Shown here in pieces: positions 27,033-40,258 of a DNA stretch of 64,000 nucleotides (positions within the stretch are counted from its first letter, which is position 1; every line of letters begins with the position of its first letter). The DNA is from Candidatus Methylospira mobilis (GTDB lineage: Bacteria > Pseudomonadota > Gammaproteobacteria > Methylococcales > Methylococcaceae), in the NCBI RefSeq assembly GCF_009498235.1, contig NZ_CP044205.1, positions 2,109,389 to 2,173,388 of the forward strand. Reading direction: 5' to 3'. Made by a program: the position numbers and the translations under genes. The notes under the pieces were generated by a model. That model did no database searches. It saw only the letters and a program-made list of their open reading frames with translations, and was not told where the DNA came from.

Positions 27033-27776
27033 ATGAATGAACCACAAACTTCCCTGGAGCGTCAGTTCTCAGGACAAATTGGCGCGGAATACGAAATGCT
27101 CAAGCTGATCTGTCCTGCATCCGTCGATATGAGCCGTAGAGTAGGGGAGACTCTGGCGAGCAGGGTAAACAAGGCCGGGCAGACGCAGCAGGTTATGGAG
27201 CTGGGGTGCGGTACCGGCATTACCACGCTTTCCGTTCTGGCGCAGAATCCGGGCCTACAACTGCGCTCGGTCGACAATGAACCGACCATGTTGAATCAGG
27301 CGCGCGAACACTTGAGCGCATGGCTGGATAAGGGGCAATTGAGTCTGGAGGAGATCGATGCTCTGGGCGCATTGCGGCAGTGCGCAAGCGCCAGTCTGGA
27401 TGCGATCGTTTCCGCCTATACCCTGCACAATTTTCCGCAGGACTATCGCGCGCTGGTTTATCCCGAAATCTTCCGGGTGCTGAAGCCGGGCGGCGTTTTC
27501 ATTAACGGCGACCGCTACGCGCTGGACGATACGATCGAACATACGAAATTGATACAGCAGGAGATCGAGGCGTATTTCGACATGCTGATGAAAATGAATC
27601 GCGCCGACCTGCTGGAAAAATGGATCGTGCATCTGTTCAGCGATGAGTCTCCGGATCATGTCATGCGCTTGCAGCCCGCGCTGGATGCGTTTAACGCTGC
27701 CGGATTTAATCCGGTGGAGCATCGTTTTCACGACGGAATCAACCGATTGCTGCTCGCGCATAAACCGCTGATTTGA
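27033..27776 (+). CDS. class I SAM-dependent methyltransferase
   Basis: The 247-residue protein has a Rossmann-like methyltransferase core with motif I VMELGCGTG, an acidic residue in LRSVDNEPTML (motif II) and the later LKPGGVFINGDRYALDD. The substrate cannot be told from sequence; it resembles small-molecule methyltransferases of the UbiE type only in the SAM-binding part. Start ATG 27033 (MNEPQTSLERQF) has an AAGGTG sequence upstream; an earlier ATG at 26997 would add 12 residues. The stop is one base before radA's ATG, so the two are surely co-translated, although a functional link is not obvious. Confidence 0.82.
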   Translation: MNEPQTSLERQFSGQIGAEYEMLKLICPASVDMSRRVGETLASRVNKAGQTQQVMELGCGTGITTLSVLAQNPGLQLRSVDNEPTMLNQAREHLSAWLDKGQLSLEEIDALGALRQCASASLDAIVSAYTLHNFPQDYRALVYPEIFRVLKPGGVFINGDRYALDDTIEHTKLIQQEIEAYFDMLMKMNRADLLEKWIVHLFSDESPDHVMRLQPALDAFNAAGFNPVEHRFHDGINRLLLAHKPLI

Positions 27777-27777
27777 C

Positions 27778-29145
27778 ATGAGCCGCAAGGACAGCAAATC
27801 GGTATACCGCTGCGCCGAATGCGGTCACGTTCAGAACAAGTGGGCCGGACAGTGCCAGGGCTGTGGACTCTGGAATACGCTGATGGAAAGCGTAGAGCTG
27901 CGCTCGACCGGGTTGCGCCATAGCGGCTATGCAGGGGAGGGCGGTAGCAACGGTCAGCCGGTCGATCTGGCTTCGGTCAAGGCGGAAAATATCACGCGCT
28001 CGTCCAGCGGCATGGAAGAGCTGGATCGCGTGCTCGGCGGCGGTCTGGTGCCGGGTTCGGCGGTATTGATCGGCGGCGATCCCGGTATCGGCAAGTCTAC
28101 CCTGTTGCTGCAGACACTGTGCGGTCTGCGCGGGCAGCAGCGCCCGCTGTATATTACCGGCGAAGAGTCGATGCAGCAGGTCAGTCTGCGCGCCAGCCGT
28201 CTCGGTCTGGACGGGCAGGGCGTGCAGATTCTGGCCGAAACCAGTCTGGAAAATATTATTCAGGTGGTGCAGCAGCACCGCCCCGGTTTGCTTGTGGTGG
28301 ATTCGATACAAACCGTCTACAGCGGCCAGATGCAATCGGCTCCCGGTTCGGTGGCGCAGGTGCGCGAATGCGCCGCGCATCTGGTGCGTCTCGCCAAACA
28401 AACCGGCACCATCATCTTTCTGGTCGGGCATGTGACCAAGGAGGGCGCTTTGGCGGGGCCGCGCGTGCTGGAGCATATGGTGGACACCGTGCTGTACTTC
28501 GAGGGCGATCCCGGCAATCGTTACCGCATTATCCGCGCGTTCAAGAACCGTTTCGGGGCTGTCAACGAACTTGGCGTGTTTGCGATGACCGAAACCGGCC
28601 TGAAGGAAGTGCGTAATCCGTCCGCCATCTTTCTGTCGCGCTACGAAGACGATATGGTCGGCAGCGTGGTGATGGTGATGCGCGAAGGCAGCCGTTCGAT
28701 GCTGGTGGAAGTGCAGGCGCTGGTCAACGAATCGCCGCTGGCCGCGCCGCGCCGCATTGCGGTCGGCATGGAACAGAACCGGCTGGCGATGCTGCTGGCG
28801 ATACTGCATAAACATGGCGGCATAGGTATTTTCAACCAGGATGTGTTTATCAACATGGTAGGCGGTCTGCGTTTAACGGAAACGGCGGGCGACCTTGCCG
28901 TTGCGCTGGCGGTATTGTCCAGCTACCGTGAACGCCCGCTGCCGAAAGACTGGTGTGTGTTCGGCGAGCTGGGCCTGAGCGGCGAAGTCAGGCCGGTGCC
29001 GAACGGCGAGGAACGCTTGCGCGAAGCCGCCAAACACGGTTTCCGCCATGCCGTCGTTCCGTTGAAAAACGCGCCCAAGGGCAGGATAGACGGACTGGAA
29101 TTGATCGCGGTCAAGAGTTTGCAGGAGGCGCTGGCGGCGGTGTAA
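27778..29145 (+). CDS. radA: DNA repair protein RadA
   Basis: The 455-residue protein has the N-terminal C4 zinc finger CAECGHVQNKWAGQCQGC, a RecA-like ATPase core with Walker A GGDPGIGKSTLL, the RadA-specific KNRFG motif (within FKNRFGAVNELG), and a C-terminal Lon-like domain (ELGLSGEVRPVPNGEERL). RadA is a DnaB-type branch-migration helicase that acts in recombination and in processing stalled forks. It follows the methyltransferase by one base; the downstream neighbour is convergent. Full length and all motifs are intact. Confidence 0.97.
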   Translation: MSRKDSKSVYRCAECGHVQNKWAGQCQGCGLWNTLMESVELRSTGLRHSGYAGEGGSNGQPVDLASVKAENITRSSSGMEELDRVLGGGLVPGSAVLIGGDPGIGKSTLLLQTLCGLRGQQRPLYITGEESMQQVSLRASRLGLDGQGVQILAETSLENIIQVVQQHRPGLLVVDSIQTVYSGQMQSAPGSVAQVRECAAHLVRLAKQTGTIIFLVGHVTKEGALAGPRVLEHMVDTVLYFEGDPGNRYRIIRAFKNRFGAVNELGVFAMTETGLKEVRNPSAIFLSRYEDDMVGSVVMVMREGSRSMLVEVQALVNESPLAAPRRIAVGMEQNRLAMLLAILHKHGGIGIFNQDVFINMVGGLRLTETAGDLAVALAVLSSYRERPLPKDWCVFGELGLSGEVRPVPNGEERLREAAKHGFRHAVVPLKNAPKGRIDGLELIAVKSLQEALAAV

Positions 29146-29159
29146 AGTTAAAGCGGATT

Positions 29160-30416
29160 TCATGATTCCGGCTTGTTCGGATACACCCGCACCTCGCGTA
29201 TGGCTTTTTTGTCCATTGCCGTAATTTCCAGTTGATGACCGAACAGCTTGATGCTGGTTCCGGCTTCCGGTATGGTTTCGAGGTAATCGGTTAGCAAGCC
29301 GTTCAGAGTCTTGGGCCCTTCAGTCGGTAGTCCCCAGCCGGTTGCCCGGTTCAGTTCGCGCAGGCCGACGCTGGCGTCGACCAGATAACTATCGTCGCTT
29401 TGTTTGCGCACTTCCAGCGAGTTGGTGGTAATCTCGCCGATGATTTCCCGCATCAGATCTTCCACCGTCACCAGGCCCTGCACATCGCCATACTCGTCCA
29501 CGACCAGCCCGATACGCACTTCGTCGCGCCTGAAATTGATCAGCAGCTGATGTAACGGCATGTTTTCGGTTACAAAATAGGGCTTTATCAGGGATTGGAT
29601 CAGGGATTCCTTGCTGAGCCGCTGCTGTCCCATGCATATCAGGGCCTTGCGTAAATGCAGAACGCCAAAAACCTTGTCGATATCCTTGCGAAACACCGGG
29701 AGACGCGTGTGCCGGCTGTTGGTGATCTGATCTATGATCACGTCCAGCGGGTCGTCGAGATCTATGCCGATGATTTCATTGCGCGGCACCATGATGTCCT
29801 CAACCGAGGCCGATTCGAGATCGAGTACGCTGAGCAGCATGTTTTGATAGCGATCCGGGATCATTGCTCCGGCTTCGGCAACCACGGTACGCAGTTCTTC
29901 CTTGCTCAGCGCGCTATAGGTCTCTCCGCTCGCGTTGAAACCGATGATTCTCAACAGCAGGTTGGCTATGGCGTTGACTATCCATACGATGGGGTAGCAC
30001 AGTTTCAGCAGCGGCAGGATGATGATGGATGAGCCGAACGCGAGCCGGTCGGGATGCATGGCCGCCAGCGTTTTCGGCGCCACTTCAGAGAAGATCAAAA
30101 TCAGCAGGGTAACGATGCCCGCCGCTATTGCCAGTCCGCTCTCTCCGCCATCGAGACGCAGTGTAATCACCGTGGTCATTGAAGAGATCAGGACATTGGC
30201 AAAATTGTTGCCCAGCAGCACAACGCCGATAAAGCGGTCGGGTCTTTTAAGCAGTTTCTGCGCGCGTAACGCACCTGCATGGCCTTTTTTTACCAGGTGC
30301 AAAAGACGGTAGCGATTAAGCGTCATCAGCGCGGTTTCCGCACCCGAGAAAAAGGCGGAAACCATGAGCAGGAAAACAAGCGTGCCGAAGAGCACGCTTA
30401 GCGGGATGTCGTTCAA
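29160..30416 (-). CDS. CorC/HlyC-family transporter (CNNM/DUF21 plus CBS)
   Basis: The 418-residue protein has an N-terminal DUF21 (CNNM) membrane domain of three or four helices (about 1-150, with GAETALMTLNRYRLLHLVKKG), two CBS domains (about 190-320, including VPRNEIIGIDLDDPLDVIIDQI and DEYGDVQGLVTVEDL), and a C-terminal CorC_HlyC domain (about 330-410). Relatives are implicated in magnesium or cobalt efflux and membrane integrity. It matches the YfjD/CorB group better than the soluble CorC form. It is convergent with radA with 14 bases between them, and appears to stand alone. Confidence 0.88.
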   Translation of the reverse strand: MNDIPLSVLFGTLVFLLMVSAFFSGAETALMTLNRYRLLHLVKKGHAGALRAQKLLKRPDRFIGVVLLGNNFANVLISSMTTVITLRLDGGESGLAIAAGIVTLLILIFSEVAPKTLAAMHPDRLAFGSSIIILPLLKLCYPIVWIVNAIANLLLRIIGFNASGETYSALSKEELRTVVAEAGAMIPDRYQNMLLSVLDLESASVEDIMVPRNEIIGIDLDDPLDVIIDQITNSRHTRLPVFRKDIDKVFGVLHLRKALICMGQQRLSKESLIQSLIKPYFVTENMPLHQLLINFRRDEVRIGLVVDEYGDVQGLVTVEDLMREIIGEITTNSLEVRKQSDDSYLVDASVGLRELNRATGWGLPTEGPKTLNGLLTDYLETIPEAGTSIKLFGHQLEITAMDKKAIREVRVYPNKPES

Positions 30417-30673
30417 GGAAACATTAACTCCAAAGTAGAAAACACACTCACTTTCTAAGGGTTATGAGCCTGAAAGTCAAGTTAATGTCATATTGAGGAT
30501 GGGGTCGCCGGATCGAGCATCGGCCTTGTCGACAGGATGTCGTCATGCCCCCGGATCAAGTCTGGGGCTGACTTTGACGGCATAATGCTAACTATTTGAT
30601 TCAAAATTCCCGTTATATCAACAGGACTTAAGCGGGGGCAGCTCACGAAACGGAAAAATCGTACGCTAAGCCG
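30417..30673. other. gene-poor stretch with repeat-like sequence
   Basis: No gene is seen. Around 30540-30590 the sequence reads TCATGCCCCCGGATCAAG, similar to common intergenic repeats. Confidence 0.4.
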
Positions 30674-30960
30674 TCAATCATCATCTTCTTCGGCGAAAAA
30701 GTCCGCGCTCAGATCGCAGGCGCTATGCAGTACGCGGACGATCTCAACTCCGTTGGACCGGGGAAGATAAAAATGAGACGTACCGGCCAAGTAGTGGGAA
30801 ACCTCCACAAATCTGCCGCCAGTTCATACCGCAAGCGGCCAATACCCGATACCGGGGCGTTCGTCAGTGCGCTGAATTTCTGGTCAACACGGTTGATGAA
30901 GTCGTCCGCCCGCGCTTCGCTGTCTTCGGCGATGTAATTGAGAAAGGCGGATTGTACGAG
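30674..30960 (-). pseudogene. frameshifted ParE/RelE-type toxin gene remnant
   Basis: On the minus strand a frame carrying LNYIAEDSEARADDFINRVDQKF...GIGRLRYELAADLW, the N-terminal half of a ParE-type toxin, is followed in another frame by RFVEVSHYLAGTSHFYLP and NGVEIVRVLHSACDL, the matching C-terminal half, ending at TGA (30674-30676) after an acidic tail. The conserved ParE features (a basic residue before the beta-hairpin, the VEIVRVLH strand) are visible, but no single frame covers both halves and the extreme N-terminus is missing. ParE toxins poison DNA gyrase. No antitoxin was recognised upstream, where the IS110 element lies within 200 bases. This looks like a dead toxin-antitoxin locus. 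Confidence 0.7.
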
Positions 30961-31233
30961 TACACCGACACAGGCAGCGGCCGCCAAGCTGCTCAAAGTC
31001 TGCTGTGCCACAGCTGTACAACAGTTTAAAAGAATAGCGCGGGGCTTTGCCGTTCGTTTCGTCTCGTGTTTGAGGGTGTCGATACCTGATGTAAGCTGCG
31101 CCGCGCCTGACGCAGTCATTTCGGCATTGGACAAAAGGGCTCATTTTAATGGAATGGTCGCCCCTCCCTAAACGGCATCGCATGTGCCAAAGTGGGCGTT
31201 CGTTTAGTCCACAAAACAGAAAGGGCGACGACC

Positions 31234-32271
31234 ATGAACATTACTACAGTAGGCATTGATCTGGCAAAAAATGTATTCCAGGTGCATGGCGTTGATGAAC
31301 GAGGTAAGGCGAGTTTGAAAAAACAGCTGAAACGTGCGCAATTGCTGCCGTTTTTTGCCAACCTTCCGTCGTGTTTAATCGGAATGGAAGCCTGCGGAAG
31401 TGCACATTACTGGGCCAGAAAGCTCAAGGAGCATGGACACACGGTCAAGTTAATGGCTCCACAATTCATCAAGCCTTATGTGAAGACGAACAAAAATGAT
31501 GTTGCGGATGCCGAGGCGATTTGTGAGGCGGTGAGCAGACCAAACATGCGCTTCGTTCCTATCAAAGAGGGTGAGCAGCAAGCGGTTCTCGGTTTGCACC
31601 GGGCACGCCAGGGTTTCGTCAAGGCGCGAACGGCACAGGCCAATCAGATTCGAGGACTATTGGCCGAATACGGAATTGTTATACCCAAGGGTATTGGCTA
31701 TATCGCCAGACGACTGCCGGAAATTCTGGAAGACGGCGATAATGAATTGCCGGATGCCTTTCGTCAGCTGATAGAGCGCTTGGGAACGCATCTCAAGGAG
31801 CTTGACCGGCAAGTTGATGAACTGGATGCCCAGATACAGGTGTGGCACAGAGGGAATGATGCCAGCAAGAAATTGGAGAAAATCCCCGGCATAGGCCCGA
31901 TCACAGCGAGCGCCTTGGTGGCCTCGATTGGCGACGCCAAAAACTTCGAGAATGGCCGACAACTGGCGGCGTGGCTGGGTCTTGTTCCTCGTCAAAATTC
32001 CAGCGGAGGAAAACAAACCCTGCTTGGCATCAGCAAGCGTGGCGACACCTACCTCCGAACGTTGTTGATCCACGGCGCGCGCGCCGTGATAAGGGTCTCG
32101 GAGCACAGGCTTGAGCAAGCCAATGGCTGGCCCACTCGGATAGTGGACAGGCGAAACAAGAATATCGCAACGGTGGCGCTGGCCAACAAGAATGCCCGCA
32201 TTGTTTGGGCGCTGCTGGCACACGAAAGCGAATTTCAGCCAGATTACTCCGTGGCGGCAGTCGCTGTGTAA
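31234..32271 (+). CDS. IS110-family transposase (DEDD recombinase)
   Basis: From ATG 31234 the product is 345 residues. The N-terminal RuvC-like DEDD domain starts TTVGIDLAKNVFQVHG (first Asp), with the following acidic residues in GMEACGSAHYWARKL and KNDVADAEAIC. The C-terminal part has the transposase_20 region with IPGIGPITASALVASIGDAKNF and the conserved serine segment (RQNSSGGKQTLLGISKRGD). No frameshift or stop is seen, so it should be active. An in-frame ATG at 31192 would add 14 residues, but the family starts at MNITTVGIDLAK. Confidence 0.95.
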   Translation: MNITTVGIDLAKNVFQVHGVDERGKASLKKQLKRAQLLPFFANLPSCLIGMEACGSAHYWARKLKEHGHTVKLMAPQFIKPYVKTNKNDVADAEAICEAVSRPNMRFVPIKEGEQQAVLGLHRARQGFVKARTAQANQIRGLLAEYGIVIPKGIGYIARRLPEILEDGDNELPDAFRQLIERLGTHLKELDRQVDELDAQIQVWHRGNDASKKLEKIPGIGPITASALVASIGDAKNFENGRQLAAWLGLVPRQNSSGGKQTLLGISKRGDTYLRTLLIHGARAVIRVSEHRLEQANGWPTRIVDRRNKNIATVALANKNARIVWALLAHESEFQPDYSVAAVAV

Positions 32272-32329
32272 TAGAACGGATTGATTTTAGATAAATTAAG
32301 CTTAAAGAAGAGGGTTAACTCCACCGATT

Positions 32330-32460
32330 GCACAGGCAATCATTGTTATGATGGCAAGACAGGTCAGACCGTGACCGAATAAACCTGAATGAGACAAGGC
32401 ACGTTTGAGTGCGCCATTTTGTTGAGGATTCGGTCAGCGCATTCCATCAGGGACAGAGGC
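32330..32460 (+). ncRNA. candidate bridge RNA of the IS1111-type element
   Basis: Downstream of the transposase and inside the element, a 9-bp stem (32372-32380 with 32428-32436, TGACCGAAT/ATTCGGTCA) encloses about 47 bases that hold a second hairpin (32398-32402 with 32409-32415, GGCAC/GTGCGCC with a bulge). A smaller stem, GGTCA/TGACC (32362-32366 with 32372-32376), competes with the first. IS110-family elements are known to encode a structured noncoding RNA that bridges target and donor DNA; in the IS1111 subgroup it is located downstream of the transposase gene. The location and structure fit; limits and loops are not established. Confidence 0.55.
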
Positions 32461-32624
32461 GACGGCCTCGATTAAGTCCGAATATATGGCAGCAATCTTT
32501 ATCTGAAACCGCCTTGATCAAATGAACGCTTGGCAAAACCGGGGCGACCATATATGTCTCATCGCCTTCGAATAAATTTTACGTTTCTATTCTCGGACAG
32601 GCTCCTAGTCGGGGTTCACGACGA

Positions 32625-33239
32625 TCAACCAAACGCTTCGGAGGCAAGGGCGCCTCTCCTGCGAGCCGTGTCCAGTTTATCCGGGTAATCGTTATGCGCT
32701 ACCCACTCTTTTTGCAGAATGGCGTACTGCATCGTGTTCTCGAATATCGGGACGCCTTCGTTATCCTTTTTGAAGGATATGAACTCTTTGAACAGTCCCT
32801 CTCTCCTCATCCCCAATCTTTCGCACAGGCGCTGCGAAGCGATGTTGTCTTCCTCCACATAGGCGTAGAGACGTCGGGCGTGTTTCACCGAGAACAGATA
32901 CTCAAAGAGAGCCCGCGCGGCCTCAGAGGCAAATCCAGCGCCTCCAAAATCCGCGTTGAAATTCCACCCCACGGCATAAGTGTCGGGATGTTCGAGTATG
33001 CAGAACACGTCACCGATCAAATTACCAGTGCTTCGCAAGCACACGGCAATTTGCTCATCGCTTCTGCCACGCGTTTCCACTTCTGCTTCTGCAGCGCCAA
33101 GATCTTCAAGCTTGAGAGAAAAGAAACAGCTCACCCTAGGTTGGTGCAGATATGCAAGCAGATCGATTGCATCTCCCTGTCTGAAATTTCTCAAGGTCAG
33201 TCGGTCTGTCTTGATAACGTCCAGCATGGCGGTCAACAA
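32625..33239 (-). CDS. GNAT-family N-acetyltransferase (RimJ/RimL type)
   Basis: The 204-residue protein starts VIKTDRLTLRNFRQGDAIDLLAYL, typical of the acetyltransferase_3 (RimJ/RimL) subgroup, and has the acetyl-CoA motif region GFASEAARALFEYLFSVKHARRLYAYVEEDNIAS and LCERLGMRREGLFKEFISF near residues 120-170. It would transfer an acetyl group to an amine, either a protein N-terminus or a small molecule; the substrate is unknown. Two adjacent ATGs (33239, 33227) are possible starts. The C-terminal 30 residues after WVAHNDYP are unusual for the family. It lies between the IS110 element and a decayed stretch. Confidence 0.82.
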   Translation of the reverse strand: MLTAMLDVIKTDRLTLRNFRQGDAIDLLAYLHQPRVSCFFSLKLEDLGAAEAEVETRGRSDEQIAVCLRSTGNLIGDVFCILEHPDTYAVGWNFNADFGGAGFASEAARALFEYLFSVKHARRLYAYVEEDNIASQRLCERLGMRREGLFKEFISFKKDNEGVPIFENTMQYAILQKEWVAHNDYPDKLDTARRRGALASEAFG

Positions 33240-33479
33240 TACGGGGAAACTGAGTATGCGTTGGCGAATGGCCGCAGCAGGTTTGAGTCGGGAATTTTCC
33301 AGGAGTTCATCAGATCGGCAGGTACTCGATAAAACAGATAATTATAGTATCGAGCTCAGGAAGTCACTTAAAATATCCTAATATATCAATTGAGTAATAG
33401 CCATATTTTATCATAGCCCACTATATTTGTGCTGAATATTTGCTTAAGTTGAGAAGCTTGAGTAAGCATGGGACATTTC

Positions 33480-33530
33480 GGCACGATCTGTCTAATCGGC
33501 AAAAATTGAACAGATCGTGCCTCATATTTT
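33480..33530 (+). terminator. 12-bp hairpin followed by a T-run, with no gene in front
   Basis: Arms 33480-33491 and 33510-33521 (GGCACGATCTGT/ACAGATCGTGCC) pair perfectly around an 18-base AT-rich loop, and TCATATTTTTTC follows on the plus strand. This is a good intrinsic terminator, but no plus-strand gene precedes it within 1.2 kb except the IS110 transposase. It may end an unrecognised small RNA. Confidence 0.55.
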
Positions 33531-33581
33531 TTCAGTCCGTGACCAGCTTACGGTCCCAGGAACGAAGGAGTTGCCATATGA

Positions 33582-33713
33582 TCATGGAATTGAATAATGT
33601 TCAATGATCTTCTGGGCGACATGTTCCGGCGATAGCTGGGAATTGTTGAGCCTCAGGTAGTCTGCTCGCCCATCGAATGCGTTTCCTGAGTTAGAACTGG
33701 TAGTTGGCATCAT
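33582..33713 (-). pseudogene. C-terminal fragment of an AAA/kinase-like gene
   Basis: On the minus strand 43 codons read SSNSGNAFDGRADYLRLNN...SPEHVAQKIIEHYSIP and stop at 33582-33584. This resembles the last part of small AAA-type nucleotide kinases (ADYLRLxNSxLSPEEVAxxI). Upstream in the same direction the frame continues only into the dispersed repeat family, so the rest of the gene is lost. The remnant is too short to name. Confidence 0.45.
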
Positions 33714-33813
33714 TGTGACCGTCGCAGGTGGCTTGATATGACTGTTGAGCCGCTATCAACTCTCTGGACGTCAAACTCCCTCCAAGCGCTGGAGAGGGAA
33801 GTGAGTTGGAGTC

Positions 33814-33980
33814 AGGCGAGACCTTCTGCGCCCACGGATGGGCGCAGAGAGCTTCCAGACGGACTTGCAGCGTGGTTATTCTCCCCCGCGTGTCTCGACT
33901 GGCTTGCCTCACTTCCGATGGCTTCGGTCAGGCCTCAAAAGCACTCGCTGAATAGTTACAAAAATCGTAACTATTCAGCG
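33814..33980. repeat. dispersed repeat, copy A
   Basis: Contains the blocks GGCGAGACC, GCGCAGAGAGCTTCCAG, ACGGACTTGCAGCG, TGTCTCGAC, CACTTCCGATGGCTTCGGTC and CTCGCTGAATAGTTAC. It ends with a perfect 14-bp inverted repeat (33946-33959 with 33967-33980, CGCTGAATAGTTAC/GTAACTATTCAGCG). Copy B (48641-48755) shares the first half; copy C (62209-62276, inverted) shares the second half. Confidence 0.75.
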
Positions 33981-34090
33981 TCCCATGATATTTTATCTTG
34001 TAGCCGTTAAGTCATCCGTTCGTGAGCGTAGTGCCGCTGAAGAGCCCTTGTCTAACCATGAATGGATTAACTATCAATGTAGTAGGATTT

Positions 34091-34154
34091 TCCATTCATC
34101 CTTCGATAAGCTCAGGACGAACGGAAAATCGGAGCGCTGAATAGTTACAAAAAA
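34091..34154. repeat. dispersed repeat fragment, copy D
   Basis: Consists of CCTTCGATAAGCTCAGGACG, GAACGGAAAATC and then GCGCTGAATAGTTACAAAAA, which repeats the palindromic end of copy A. The first part resembles, in opposite sense, the CTGAGCGTAGCCGAAGGG element at about 670. Confidence 0.6.
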
Positions 34155-34155
34155 T

Positions 34156-35592
34156 CTAACCCGGCAACTCGCTGCTTCCCATCAGGAATTCATCCACCGC
34201 GCGAGCGGCCTGGCGTCCTTCCCGGATCGCCCATACCACCAGCGATTGCCCGCGGCGCATGTCGCCGGCGCTGAATACCTTGTCTACTGAAGTTTTATAA
34301 TTATGGGTGTCGGCCTTTACATTACCGCGCTCATCCAGCGCTACGCCCAGTTCAGCCAGCAGTCCTTCCTGTACCGGGTGCAGAAAGCCCATCGCCAGGA
34401 AGACCAGATCGGCTTTCAGCGTAAACTCGCTCCCAGGCAGAGTTTCCATGACCCAGCGTCCATCCTGCTGTTTCCATTCTACGCGCGCGCATTGCACGGC
34501 GCTTACCTGACCGTTTTCGCCGCTGAAGGATAGGGTGGTTACCGACCAGTCGCGCGCGCAACCCTCTTCCTGGGAAGTGGATGTTCTGAATTTGTTCGGC
34601 CAGTTCGGCCAGGTCGTGGCCTTATTTTCTTTTGCAGGCGGTTTGGGCAGGATTTCCAGTTGGGTGACCGAGGCGGCGCCCTGGCGCAGCGATGTGCCGA
34701 TGCAGTCGGAACCGGTATCGCCGCCGCCGATGACAACAACATGCTTGCCCTCAGCCGAAATAGCTGCCGAAGCAATGCGGTCGCCTGCTACGCGCTTGTT
34801 TTGCTGCGGCAGGAATTCCATGGCGAAATGAACGCCTTGCAATTCACGGCCCGGTATGTCCAAGTCGCGCGGTTTTTCTGAACCGCCGGCCAGAACGACG
34901 GCGTCGAAGTCTACAGTCAATTGTTTCGGAGCCATATTGACGCCGACATGGGTGTTGGGGCGGAAGATCACACCTTCCGCCTGCATTTGGGCAATGCGGC
35001 GGTCGATGACGTATTTCTCCAGTTTAAAATCCGGTATGCCGTAACGCAGCAAGCCGCCGATTCTGTTTGATTTTTCGTAAACGACTACCCCGTGCCCGGC
35101 TCTTGCCAGTTGTTGTGCGGCCGCCAGACCGGCGGGGCCGGAGCCGACGATCGCGACGCGTTTCCCGCTTCGGTGCTCCGCGATCTGCGGTTCGATCCAG
35201 CCTTCGGTCCAGGCGCGGTCTATAATCGCGCATTCGATGCTTTTGATGGTGACCGGTTCGTCGGTCAGGTTCAGTGTACAGGCCGCCTCGCACGGCGCAG
35301 GACAGATACGCCCGGTAAATTCCGGGAAGTTGTTGGTGCTGTGCAGGACTTCAATCGCCGCGTGCCAGTCGCCCCGATAGACCAGATCGTTCCAGTCAGG
35401 AATGATATTGTTGATCGGGCAGCCCTGATGGCAATACGGTATGCCGCAATCCATGCAGCGCGCGCCTTGCTTTTGCAAGGCTTCGTCGCTCAGCGCTATC
35501 GCAAACTCCTTGAAGTTCTTGATGCGATCCGTAACCGGAGCATAGCCCCGATCCTGGCGCGATATTTCCATGAAGCCGGTAGGTTTACCCAT
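34156..35592 (-). CDS. gltD: glutamate synthase, small (beta) subunit
   Basis: The 478-residue protein oxidises NADPH and passes electrons to GltB through flavin and iron-sulfur centres. N-terminal cysteines [15 protein letters not shown] and CPAPCEAAC form the two 4Fe-4S sites; the FAD motif [18 protein letters not shown] (about 145-165), the NADPH motif [16 protein letters not shown], and the C-terminal [17 protein letters not shown] follow. Length matches E. coli GltD (472). It follows gltB by 31 bases, so the two form one operon. Identification is confident. Confidence 0.97.
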   Translation of the reverse strand: MGKPTGFMEISRQDRGYAPVTDRIKNFKEFAIALSDEALQKQGARCMDCGIPYCHQGCPINNIIPDWNDLVYRGDWHAAIEVLHSTNNFPEFTGRICPAPCEAACTLNLTDEPVTIKSIECAIIDRAWTEGWIEPQIAEHRSGKRVAIVGSGPAGLAAAQQLARAGHGVVVYEKSNRIGGLLRYGIPDFKLEKYVIDRRIAQMQAEGVIFRPNTHVGVNMAPKQLTVDFDAVVLAGGSEKPRDLDIPGRELQGVHFAMEFLPQQNKRVAGDRIASAAISAEGKHVVVIGGGDTGSDCIGTSLRQGAASVTQLEILPKPPAKENKATTWPNWPNKFRTSTSQEEGCARDWSVTTLSFSGENGQVSAVQCARVEWKQQDGRWVMETLPGSEFTLKADLVFLAMGFLHPVQEGLLAELGVALDERGNVKADTHNYKTSVDKVFSAGDMRRGQSLVVWAIREGRQAARAVDEFLMGSSELPG

Positions 35593-35623
35593 GTTCTATA
35601 CCTCTAGTCTTTCCGGGAGGGTG

Positions 35624-40258
<4,635 letters not shown>

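Larger units (their letters stand above)
31154..32551 (+). mobile_element. IS1111-type IS110-family insertion sequence
   Basis: An intact transposase gene is flanked by an 11-bp inverted repeat, ATGGTCGCCCC at 31154-31164 and GGGGCGACCAT at 32541-32551. In the IS1111 subgroup such inverted repeats lie a few bases inside the true ends, so the element probably extends slightly further on both sides. The noncoding part is short on the left (about 70 bases) and long on the right (about 270 bases), again as in the IS1111 subgroup. No target duplication is expected. It lies near the broken toxin gene and a GNAT gene, in the least conserved part of the window. Confidence 0.85.
33240..34155. other. 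decayed gene-poor stretch with repeats
   Basis: These 916 bases contain the hairpin at 33480-33521, a fragment of a broken gene (33582-33713, minus), and two members of the dispersed repeat family (33814-33980 and 34091-34154). Apart from those, no gene is apparent. Confidence 0.6.
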
